Part shown: positions 15,127 to 22,745 of the stretch, one piece after another
How positions within the stretch are numbered: position 1 is the first letter of the stretch
Layout: each line of letters begins with the position of its first letter
From: JAWPMV01 sp038527215
GTDB lineage: Bacteria > Bacteroidota > Bacteroidia > J057
Length of the DNA stretch: 31,019 nucleotides
Reading direction: 5' to 3'
Assembly (NCBI GenBank): GCA_038527215.1
Contig: JBCBGC010000098.1
Span: forward strand, 1 to 31,019
The notes under the pieces: generated by a model
The model's database searches: none
Told to the model about the DNA's origin: nothing
Seen by the model: only the letters and a program-made list of their open reading frames with translations
Translations under genes and position numbers: made by a program

Positions 15127-16437
15127 TTAGTACCCATCGTTCTGGGTAATCACCCCAAAGCTCGCCAACACTTCTGATATAGGAATGGGGAACAAATGGT
15201 AATTGCTATTGATAGACTGTCCCATTTCCGCGTCGACCGTTCCCGTTCTTACCAGGTCAAACCAACGCTGTCCTTCAAAAGCCAGTTCCAGTCTTCTTTC
15301 GTCCTGAATGGCTTGTCGAATCAGCGCTTTTGAGTCGAGGGCGGTATGGTCCAGGGGAGCCAGGCCAGCCCGGGTACGAATCGGATCCAATACGTCCAGT
15401 ACCGTTTCCGGGGCAGCATCGGTCTCATTCAATGCTTCAGCATACATCAGCATTACATCTGCCAGTCTCAACTCAATCCAGTCGTGGTCTGGCCCTCCGG
15501 TCTGCGGAAACTTGGGAGAGGACATGGTGGCCGTGTCAATGGAAACTGCAGCTCGTAAATCACCAGGATTGGCATTGAAGGCATCTACTAAATCTTGTTC
15601 CAGCGGATTCAGGGACTTGGTGTCCAGGCCTCCAGACCAGGACCAAAACTCAGAGAAGCCATATTCGTCAGAGATAGAGCTGGAAATCTGAGTGGCAAAA
15701 ATGATTTCGGAATTCAGGTCATTTGCCTCTCCGAATATATCTTCGAAATTAGCCTGCAGGCTGATGCCCGCTGCGGCTGCGCCGTTGATCACGGCGGCCA
15801 GGTGAGGCTCTGCATTGGCAAATTCGCCCATTTGCAGGTAGACCTTACCTAAGATCCCTTGTGCGGCATACTTAGAGGCTCTTCCATCGACGATTTTGGT
15901 ACCAAGGCCGGCGATGGCGTCCTCCAGGTCAGGAATAATCACATTGTTATAAACATTGGTGGCGGGCTGCCGCGTGAGGATAGATTCATCGGTCGCACTT
16001 GGCTCTGGAGACAAGTTCACCGGCACATCCCCAAATACTTTTACCAACTTGAAGTAGGACAAGCCTCTCAGGAACTTTGCTTCAGCTACCTCCGTAGGAT
16101 TTTCCGAATTGGTGATCACATTATTCGCACTGAGGATAGACTTATAGAGTGCCGTATAAAAGGGCCCGAAGAATTGATCCTCCATGGTGGTCAGATTTGG
16201 ACCGAAGAGATCGAACTCCGTATAGGGAGCCTCAAACATAAAGGCATTATCTGCTCTGAAGTCGCCCATCACCGCTAAGGGGGTGACAGAACCATGCTGA
16301 TAGAAATAAGCAGCATTGAGTACGCCCTCATAGTCAGTCAAAGAGTTGGAACTGGCAATATTGGGCGGAAACTGTTCCAGGTCCTCGCATGCTACGATGA
16401 ACAGCAGGGACACTAATAATATGGATATGATTCTCAT
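15127..16437 (-). CDS. susD: SusD/RagB-family nutrient-binding outer-membrane lipoprotein
   Basis: The 436-residue protein has a lipoprotein signal (MRIISILLVSLLFIVACED, Cys17) and the SusD pattern of TPR-like helices: LYKSILSANNVI, AEAKFLRGLSYFKLVKVFGDVPV, ASKYAAQGILGKVYLQMGEFANAEPHL, and near the end LRLADVMLMYAEALNE and RRLELAFEGQRWFDLVRTG. It sits on the cell surface as the lid of the SusC transporter and binds oligosaccharides. It begins 8 bp after the susC stop codon in the same direction. It is somewhat short for the family (commonly 450-550). Substrate is inferred as alginate oligomers from the PL7 lyase beside it. Confidence 0.93.
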   Translation of the reverse strand: MRIISILLVSLLFIVACEDLEQFPPNIASSNSLTDYEGVLNAAYFYQHGSVTPLAVMGDFRADNAFMFEAPYTEFDLFGPNLTTMEDQFFGPFYTALYKSILSANNVITNSENPTEVAEAKFLRGLSYFKLVKVFGDVPVNLSPEPSATDESILTRQPATNVYNNVIIPDLEDAIAGLGTKIVDGRASKYAAQGILGKVYLQMGEFANAEPHLAAVINGAAAAGISLQANFEDIFGEANDLNSEIIFATQISSSISDEYGFSEFWSWSGGLDTKSLNPLEQDLVDAFNANPGDLRAAVSIDTATMSSPKFPQTGGPDHDWIELRLADVMLMYAEALNETDAAPETVLDVLDPIRTRAGLAPLDHTALDSKALIRQAIQDERRLELAFEGQRWFDLVRTGTVDAEMGQSINSNYHLFPIPISEVLASFGVITQNDGY

Positions 16438-16445
16438 GATTTTTC

Positions 16446-19400
16446 TTAGTTAAAATTGACATTTACACCAAAGGTGAAACTTCTCACGACAGGGCTGGCA
16501 CCTACCTGTACCCCATAGGTAGTGGGTCCTAAGTAGCCGCTATTCGTGATTTCTACTCCTTCTGGGTTGAAGGAAGTGTAGTCACTGGCCATCAGGTAGA
16601 GCAGGTTGGTCGAGGCCACGTAGATACGGGCAGAACTCAGACCCAGTTTATTCACCAGGTTATACCCCAGGGTTACATTCCTCAGGGCTACGTAAGAAGC
16701 GTCCTGAATCATGGCATCCGTTTGGTTCCGGTTGCGTTCATAATGCTCGCCATTATGGTCTGCAATCCCATCACCATTGTCATCAAAACTGGAGCGCAGT
16801 CTACCACCCCACTGAGAGTTGAAATAAAGGGGGTCAATGTTAAATACCTCAGCACCGTGAGAGCCTTGTAGCTGGAAAGAAAGATCAAAGTCTTTATAGC
16901 TCATCTGGCTATTCAGTCCCCAATAAAAATCAGGCGTGTTTTGTCCGATTTTTACCAAATCTCCCCCTTCTTCGACTGTTCTGGTTCTGTCAATCACGCC
17001 ATCATCATTCTGGTCAACGACATAGCTTTCTCCGCTATTGATACCGTTGTTTCTGGTTGGGTCAGCTACCCATACCATTTCAACCGGCGAGATGGTTTCC
17101 AGTCCCCACATTTCACCTATTTGTCCGCCCACATAGTTTCTAAACACCGGACCGCGACCACTCTGGCCATAGATGGTACGAGGCAGTTCGTCCAGGCCCC
17201 CCAGGTCGGTGATTTCAGAATTAACGGTTGAAAGGTTACCACTTAGGTTCCAAAGGAAGGCTCCGTTGTTCACCACGGTAGCCCCTACTTCGAATTCCAA
17301 ACCGGAGCTTTTCACATCACCAGAGTTCAGGGCGATAGAAGTAGTACCCAGCACTTCAGAAACACTCTGATTAATGAGGATGTCTTCGATAACTGAAGTG
17401 TAGTAATCCACGCCAATTCTAAACCGGTTGTTCAGGAAGCCCAGGTTGATCCCATAGTTGGTCTCGGTGTTGGTCTGCCAGGTCAGATCAGGGTTGGCAA
17501 TATCAGAGGGAATCAGGAAGCCGTTGCCAAAGAGGGTGGCTTGTGGATTTAGCAGGCTCAGCGAGTTGTAAGCGCCTAAGAAGGCGGTAGTACCCAGTGA
17601 TCCTCGGCTGAAGCGCAGTTTGAAGTCAGACAAGAAGTTGGAGTTGAAGAAGGCTTCATTGTGTATATTCCATCCCAGGGAGAAGGCCGGGAAAGTTTCA
17701 AAACGGTTGTTGGCACCGAAGCGGGAGTCGCCATCTCTACGGAGAGAAACAGATGCGAGATAGCGGTTGTCGTAAGCATAGTTGATTCGACCAAAAACAC
17801 TCTGACGAGCGATGGTTTCTCTTCTCTCAGAGATAGCAATATCCGCGGGATCGAGTAAAGCAAAATTTTGGGGTTGGCCATAAGGTACATTGGTCCCATT
17901 GAGAGAAATGCCATTGATATAAAAATTCTGGAATTCCAGGCCTGCTACGGCAGAAATATCATGCCCTCCCAGAGTCTTGGCAAAATTCAAGGTGGTCTCA
18001 CTCAATACGGAAGATCTCTTCAAATCTGTCTGATCAAGCGCGGTCTGAGTAGAACGGGCACGGGAATCAAATTCCAGGCCTCTCCAGAAGAAATCTCTGG
18101 TATCTCGGACATCTGCCCCCAGTACCGTTTTTAGGTTGAGACCCTCAATAATCTGAAACTGAAGGAAAGAGCTTACGTTTCCGAAAATGGTATTCTGGTA
18201 ACGATCCGTATTGTCCAGTTTGGTAGCCGGACCAGCATCCCCTGATCCACCGATTCCATTACCGCTTCTGCCGTAATGCCAATCCTGAGCCGTCATGCCT
18301 GGCTCCAGGGTAGCGATGCTACTATTCCAGGGCGCATCACTGCCCCCTCTAAATCCATTGTCAAAACCAGAAAGGCCAAGAGCTTGGGCCTGCTGGTCCA
18401 ACTGCTGTACAAAAGCAATCGAAGCTTCAGTGTGGTAGACCGGGTGCACACTGTAAGCCCTGAGCAGGTCGCGCATGTCATGACCTACCATGTCTCGGTT
18501 ACCAATGAATCCATTGACGTTTAGGCCAGTACTGAATCTTTTATTCAGCTTGGCGTTCACGTTAATCCGGGCATTATATCTTTCGAATCCCTGAGTGATC
18601 GCAATCCCTTGCGTGTTCAGATAACCCAGTGAAGCAAAGTAGCTCATGTCATCGGTACCACCACTGATACTCAGGTCGTGGTTGGTGCTGTAACCTGTCC
18701 GGAAAAGCCAGTCTTCAACTGCCATAACATCTGGAGAATTTTTGAACGCATTGAGTCGGTAGTTCAATAATTCTGGGTCCATTTCTGATACATCAAATGT
18801 GCCATCGGCTATGCCAGCTTCAATGGTAGCAGCCCACTCGCCTGAAGTAGGATTGATGTTGTCGCTTACATACTTACTAGCGGTGCTTATATAAGCGTTA
18901 TAGCTCATTTTAGCCCGGCCGGAAGTGCCTTTTTTGGTGGTAACAAGAATCACCCCGTTTGCTCCCCGAGAACCATAAATAGCCGCCGAAGCAGCATCCT
19001 TTAAGACCTCAATACTCTGAATATCATTGGGGTTTACGGTGGCTAAGCTACCGGAAATCGGATAGCCATCCACCACGATCAGGGGATTTGAGGCCCCGGA
19101 AATGGAAGAAGCGGCCCGGATCTGAATCTTGGGATCTGCACCCGGCGCACCATCTTGGTTTTGAATTAACACTCCGGCCAGTTTACCCGCCAGCGCGTCA
19201 TCCACCCGGTTGGCCTGAATGGCGGCGATATCACCTCCATCTACCTGAGAAATAGCCCCGGTGTTATGGGATTTTTTCCGCGTACCGTAGCCAACTACGA
19301 CCACCTCATCTAATTGGCTGATATCTTCTGCCAAAGTGATGTTAATGCTGGCTTGACCGTTGTAGGTAACTGATTGTGTCTCATATCCAAAATAAGAGAA

Positions 19401-19610
19401 CAGGAGTTCATCTCCGTTATTCACCTCTATTTCATAATTCCCTTCGGAATCTGTTAGGGCGCCCCTGGTAGTTCCGGCCACGACGACCTTCACCCCAACA
19501 AGCTGGTTGTTTGCATCATCTGTTACGGTTCCTGTTAGCGTGCTGCCACTTTGGGCAAAGCCTGAGAGCGTAATCAACAATGCAGTAAACAATGTCAATG
19601 TTAGTTTCAT
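16446..19610 (-). CDS. susC: SusC/RagA-family TonB-linked outer-membrane transporter
   Basis: The 1054-residue protein has a signal peptide (MKLTLTLFTALLITLSGFAQ), a carboxypeptidase-regulatory-like domain at about 24-105 (GTVTDDANNQLVGVKVVVAG, LTDSEGNYEIEV), the SusC signature LDEVVVVGYGTRKK followed by a plug domain to about 230 (AAIYGSRGANGVILVTTKKG), and a long beta barrel to the C-terminus. With SusD it imports oligosaccharides using TonB energy. Its start is separated from the divergent PL7 lyase gene by about 680 bp carrying six operator-like palindromes. No exact -7 element was found upstream of it on the minus strand. Confidence 0.95.
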   Translation of the reverse strand: MKLTLTLFTALLITLSGFAQSGSTLTGTVTDDANNQLVGVKVVVAGTTRGALTDSEGNYEIEVNNGDELLFSYFGYETQSVTYNGQASINITLAEDISQLDEVVVVGYGTRKKSHNTGAISQVDGGDIAAIQANRVDDALAGKLAGVLIQNQDGAPGADPKIQIRAASSISGASNPLIVVDGYPISGSLATVNPNDIQSIEVLKDAASAAIYGSRGANGVILVTTKKGTSGRAKMSYNAYISTASKYVSDNINPTSGEWAATIEAGIADGTFDVSEMDPELLNYRLNAFKNSPDVMAVEDWLFRTGYSTNHDLSISGGTDDMSYFASLGYLNTQGIAITQGFERYNARINVNAKLNKRFSTGLNVNGFIGNRDMVGHDMRDLLRAYSVHPVYHTEASIAFVQQLDQQAQALGLSGFDNGFRGGSDAPWNSSIATLEPGMTAQDWHYGRSGNGIGGSGDAGPATKLDNTDRYQNTIFGNVSSFLQFQIIEGLNLKTVLGADVRDTRDFFWRGLEFDSRARSTQTALDQTDLKRSSVLSETTLNFAKTLGGHDISAVAGLEFQNFYINGISLNGTNVPYGQPQNFALLDPADIAISERRETIARQSVFGRINYAYDNRYLASVSLRRDGDSRFGANNRFETFPAFSLGWNIHNEAFFNSNFLSDFKLRFSRGSLGTTAFLGAYNSLSLLNPQATLFGNGFLIPSDIANPDLTWQTNTETNYGINLGFLNNRFRIGVDYYTSVIEDILINQSVSEVLGTTSIALNSGDVKSSGLEFEVGATVVNNGAFLWNLSGNLSTVNSEITDLGGLDELPRTIYGQSGRGPVFRNYVGGQIGEMWGLETISPVEMVWVADPTRNNGINSGESYVVDQNDDGVIDRTRTVEEGGDLVKIGQNTPDFYWGLNSQMSYKDFDLSFQLQGSHGAEVFNIDPLYFNSQWGGRLRSSFDDNGDGIADHNGEHYERNRNQTDAMIQDASYVALRNVTLGYNLVNKLGLSSARIYVASTNLLYLMASDYTSFNPEGVEITNSGYLGPTTYGVQVGASPVVRSFTFGVNVNFN

Positions 19611-19896
19611 TGGAATTGATTGTTTAGTAATTGTATAATTTAGATTATAGTTTTTCTAGAGAGGTCAGGAATTTGCATAGGAGTCCACTCCCGACATGGC
19701 CGGTCAAGGTGGGAATTCGGCAAATCTGCCGCGTTCAGATATTCGTGGATGCGGGTTGAATTGCGGCCAGAGGAGCGGCTGAATTTCAGCAAATAGACCA
19801 GAAGATATCCGGCTCTATTTGGGAAGGATTAGGATTTCATTTCATGTAGCATTTGTAGTAGTCAAGTAGTTTGGTAGCAGAAAAAGGAACGGCTTT

Positions 19897-19934
19897 TTGG
19901 CAAACCAATTTGGGTGACCAAACTGGTGAACCAA
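19897..19934. promoter_or_regulatory. Three tandem GntR-type operators, 13-bp phased
   Basis: TTGGCAAACCAA (19897-19908), TTGGGTGACCAA (19910-19921) and CTGGTGAACCAA (19923-19934) each match TTGGTNNACCAA with one mismatch. Their centres are exactly 13 bp apart. A half-site TTGGT at 19871-19875 falls two further 13-bp steps upstream. Confidence 0.7.
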
Positions 19935-20065
19935 TTTACTATTCCGAACATAAGCTTTATTTCTGGGTAAAAAAAAGCTTGGACCCTTTTTCTTTGCCCA
20001 AAATGCACGATTACAGGCTGTAAAAGGGTATGAAAAAGAGGGCTTCATTCGATGAGAAATCCACC

Positions 20066-20085
20066 AAAATTGGTCGACCAATTTT
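20066..20085. promoter_or_regulatory. Perfect 20-bp palindromic operator
   Basis: AAAATTGGTC and GACCAATTTT form a perfect palindrome whose core is TTGGTCGACCAA (20070-20081). It is the strongest copy of the motif and closely resembles the known E. coli ExuR/UxuR operator style (AAATTGGT..ACCAATTT). Confidence 0.75.
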
Positions 20086-20225
20086 TGCCGCATATTCCTG
20101 TAAAAGCTTCTTCAGATGAACATTTGACCGAAATCAACGGGATTTTACCGGGTATACAGGCGCGGTTTTGGGAGCGCTATGCCCCGTGGGTTGTGAGGAT
20201 TTTGGCTGGCTGAAATAAAAATTTT

Positions 20226-20250
20226 TTGGTGAACCAATTTGGTGCACCAA
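20226..20250. promoter_or_regulatory. Two adjacent GntR-type operators upstream of the PL7 lyase
   Basis: TTGGTGAACCAA (20226-20237) and TTGGTGCACCAA (20239-20250) both match the motif perfectly and again have centres 13 bp apart. They end 15 bp before the ATG at 20266 and 39 bp before the ATG at 20290, where a bound repressor would block transcription. Confidence 0.75.
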
Positions 20251-20289
20251 AAATGTCTTATATTCATGCCTCACGCCCAACCTAAAAGA

Positions 20290-21384
20290 ATGAGAGATAT
20301 GAGACCTGGCTTTTCCTCCAGATTGTTATGCCTGTTGGTGGGCTTGCCCATGCTACTCAGCAGCGCTTGCTCCGAAGCTTCAAACCACAAAGAAAAGGAC
20401 CGCTCGCAGAAGAACGTTTTTCCCAGTGAGGTGATTCCCTTTTTCATGGACTGGAACCTGATCCTGGGAGATGGGTCCAACGCCGGGCAGGCCACTGGGG
20501 TCGAGCATAAAGACTTTTTTTATGCCACCCAAGAAGAAGGAGAGAAGTGGGTCGTGTACAAAGCACCCAACTCAGGGTATACCCATGGAACTTCCAACAA
20601 TACCAGAACCGAGCTGGCCCAGCTAAAAAAGTGGTCTCCCATGACCCCCGCAAAATTAACGGCGACGCTTAAAGTGATGAATGTCTCTGCTACAGGGGAT
20701 GCCAGGGTAGCAGCTTCTTACTCCGTAGTAGTCGGGCAGATTCATAGCGCGGATGGCCATGAAAACGAGCCACTGAAAATTTTTTACAAAAAGTTCCCCG
20801 GCCATACCAAAGGATCTGTGTTTTGGCACTACGAAATCAATACGGCCGGAGCGGACAATAGCGGTAGATGGGATTTCTCTACAGCCGTCTGGGGCCATGA
20901 TTTTTCGGTAGTAGGTGCCGGGGAAGATACTTATCCGGAAGAACCTACAGAAGGCATAGCCTTGGGAGAGGAGTTTCGTTACGAAATTGAGGTGAAGGAG
21001 GGCATCATGCATTTGCGATTCAGCAGTGAAGGCCATGAGACCCGGATTTTTACCAAAAACCTTATTCAATCTGCTTATACTACCAGGGGAGATATTCCGG
21101 AGCAAACCCAAAAGTTGTTCGTACCCATCGGGCAGGACGGGGTAGAACGAGCAAATGCCTATGCAGAGGAGGGCTTATTCTTTAAGCAAGGGGCCTATAA
21201 CCAAACCAATGGAAAATCCCCTGAGGTAAATCGCAATTGGTGCTCAGGGGCAGAAACCTTTGGTGGGGATATCCAAAAGCAATATGCGACGGGTAACTAT
21301 GCGGAGGTGTGGGTTAAATCTGCTACCATATTCGTCAGCGAGCAGGCCATTTCGAACCAGGGGTATTTTTTGAAAAATGATTAA
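20290..21384 (+). CDS. PL7-family alginate lyase, lipoprotein
   Basis: The start at 20290 gives MRDMRPGFSSRLLCLLVGLP then MLLSSAC, a lipoprotein signal with Cys27; ATG 20266 would add eight residues, and the longer frame from a TTG at 20239 would begin inside an operator. The three PL7 signatures are present: RTEL (106-109), QIH (150-152) and FFKQGAYNQ (297-305), giving the catalytic residues R106, Q150, H152 and Y303. The usual final Arg of R(S/T)E(L/V)R is Ala110. PL7 enzymes cut alginate by beta-elimination, making unsaturated oligomers; QIH variants are known for acting on guluronate or mixed blocks. At 364 residues it is a single catalytic domain plus signal and linker. A lipid anchor would place it on the cell surface or in the periplasm near SusCD. 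Confidence 0.93.
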   Translation: MRDMRPGFSSRLLCLLVGLPMLLSSACSEASNHKEKDRSQKNVFPSEVIPFFMDWNLILGDGSNAGQATGVEHKDFFYATQEEGEKWVVYKAPNSGYTHGTSNNTRTELAQLKKWSPMTPAKLTATLKVMNVSATGDARVAASYSVVVGQIHSADGHENEPLKIFYKKFPGHTKGSVFWHYEINTAGADNSGRWDFSTAVWGHDFSVVGAGEDTYPEEPTEGIALGEEFRYEIEVKEGIMHLRFSSEGHETRIFTKNLIQSAYTTRGDIPEQTQKLFVPIGQDGVERANAYAEEGLFFKQGAYNQTNGKSPEVNRNWCSGAETFGGDIQKQYATGNYAEVWVKSATIFVSEQAISNQGYFLKND

Positions 21385-21509
21385 ATCCCTGAACTGCTTG
21401 AAACGGTATAAGGGAGGGGCTTGTAATAATGATGTATATTGAAAAGACTTATCCGATCAGGATGCCCTCGCATTCTGGACTTTATGGGTCTGCCTTATCC
21501 TTACTCGTC

Positions 21510-22727
21510 ATGGAAAGAAAAATATACCTCCTGCTTTTTACGGTCCTTTTTTCAGTAGCCTGCCAAAGCACCGCCACCAAAAACTCGGCCTCCCTGGATG
21601 AGAAAGCCGTGGAATCCACCGTCCAACACCTGGCAGACGATAAGCTCATTTATCTGGAATTGAGCGGGACACCCTACGAAAGAGGGCTCACCCATGGAAA
21701 ACTCCTTAAAAAGGAAATTGAGGAGGTTCTCCAACTATTAAAGGATGATATCCAGCAAAATTCCAAGCAGGATGCCGACTCCTTTATCGCCTATTTCCTG
21801 AAAGAAACCGATTACGTAAGCGATATCGAGCAATGGACGCCAGATCTATTGGAAGAGGTTAAAGGCATAGCGGAAGGTTCGGGTCTGGCCTATGCGGACC
21901 TATTGATGCATCAGTTAATAGATGAATACTGGTTTCATACCCTAAACCTAAGTGCTCATAGCTGTAGTTCCTTTGGATTAAATAAAAGGGAGGACCAGCC
22001 CAGCATTGCCGCCCAAAACATGGACATACCGCCTTTCTATCATGGCTATCAAACGGTGATCAATGTCATTGAACCAGAAACCCAAAAGCAGACCATGTAC
22101 CTGACCATCCCAGGTCATCTGGGGATCACGGGCATGAACGATCAGGCGGTCTCCATTAACTGTAATACCCTTATCCAACTGGGTTCTGGGACTACCGGGC
22201 TTCCGGTCACCTTTATCGTCAGAGGGGTTTTAGAAAAAAATACCCAGGAAGAGGCCCTGGCCTTTCTCCACGAAATCCAGCATGCCTCTGGTCAGAACTA
22301 CATCATCGGTGGACCCGAAACGGTGCATAGTATGGAATGCTCGGCCAATCAGGTAGCAGAATTCCGCCCCTTCGAAAACGCCCCTTTTACCTACCACACC
22401 AATCATCCCATGGCCAATACGGATTTTAGCCAGGCCTTTCTTGGGATATTGGGAAATGCGAGCATCAGCATAGAGCAATTCCAACAAGAGGAGTTTCGAT
22501 GCCAGAGGATTGCTTCCTTCCAAGAGCGATTCACTTCTGAAACCGAAGGGGTAGGCATAGAAGATATCAAAACTGTCCTCCGCTCTCGGGACAATGAAAC
22601 CCGCGACGTGGTCAGCAATGAAAATACCTACGCCAGTGTGATTTACCAGCTATCGGGCGAGCCACAATTTATCATCGCTCCGGGCAAGCCCCACGAGGAG
22701 GCCTATATGCATATTCCTTTTAAATAA
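21510..22727 (+). CDS. C45-type Ntn hydrolase/acyltransferase lipoprotein (AAT-like)
   Basis: The ATG at 21510 is chosen because it starts a lipoprotein signal (MERKIYLLLFTVLFSVACQS, Cys18); the open frame reaches back to 21429 but those 27 residues would mask it. The body matches peptidase family C45, the acyl-CoA:6-aminopenicillanate acyltransferase-like autoproteolytic enzymes: LSGTPYERGLTHG (51-63), a helical region, then AHSCSSFGL (149-157) with the predicted nucleophile C152, and AQNMDIPPF shortly after. Such proteins cleave themselves just before the Cys and then hydrolyse amide bonds. Substrate is unknown. It follows the alginate lyase by 125 bp in the same direction, but a functional link is not evident, and it converges on the subtilase with an 18-bp gap. 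Confidence 0.85.
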   Translation: MERKIYLLLFTVLFSVACQSTATKNSASLDEKAVESTVQHLADDKLIYLELSGTPYERGLTHGKLLKKEIEEVLQLLKDDIQQNSKQDADSFIAYFLKETDYVSDIEQWTPDLLEEVKGIAEGSGLAYADLLMHQLIDEYWFHTLNLSAHSCSSFGLNKREDQPSIAAQNMDIPPFYHGYQTVINVIEPETQKQTMYLTIPGHLGITGMNDQAVSINCNTLIQLGSGTTGLPVTFIVRGVLEKNTQEEALAFLHEIQHASGQNYIIGGPETVHSMECSANQVAEFRPFENAPFTYHTNHPMANTDFSQAFLGILGNASISIEQFQQEEFRCQRIASFQERFTSETEGVGIEDIKTVLRSRDNETRDVVSNENTYASVIYQLSGEPQFIIAPGKPHEEAYMHIPFK

Positions 22728-22745
22728 GATGTGTAGAGGCCAGAC

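Larger units (their letters stand above)
19611..20289. other. Divergent regulatory region between susC and the PL7 lyase
   Basis: No convincing gene is present. The region contains six TTGGTNNACCAA-type palindromes in three groups (19897-19934, 20066-20085, 20226-20250), plus an isolated half-site TTGGT at 19871-19875. AT-rich stretches lie near both gene starts. An exact TAnnTTTG element was not found for either gene; TATTTCTG at 19958-19965 on the plus strand is a one-mismatch candidate. Confidence 0.75.

Noticed and set aside
19842..20093. Minus-strand 83-codon ORF in the susC/PL7 gap
   Set aside because: Its composition is not protein-like and it runs through four operator palindromes.
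20239..20289. Longer N-terminus of the PL7 lyase
   Set aside because: The TTG at 20239 lies inside an operator palindrome, and the signal peptide begins at 20290 (or 20266).
21429..21509. Longer N-terminus of the C45 protein
   Set aside because: The lipoprotein signal begins at ATG 21510; the upstream residues have no signal-like features.
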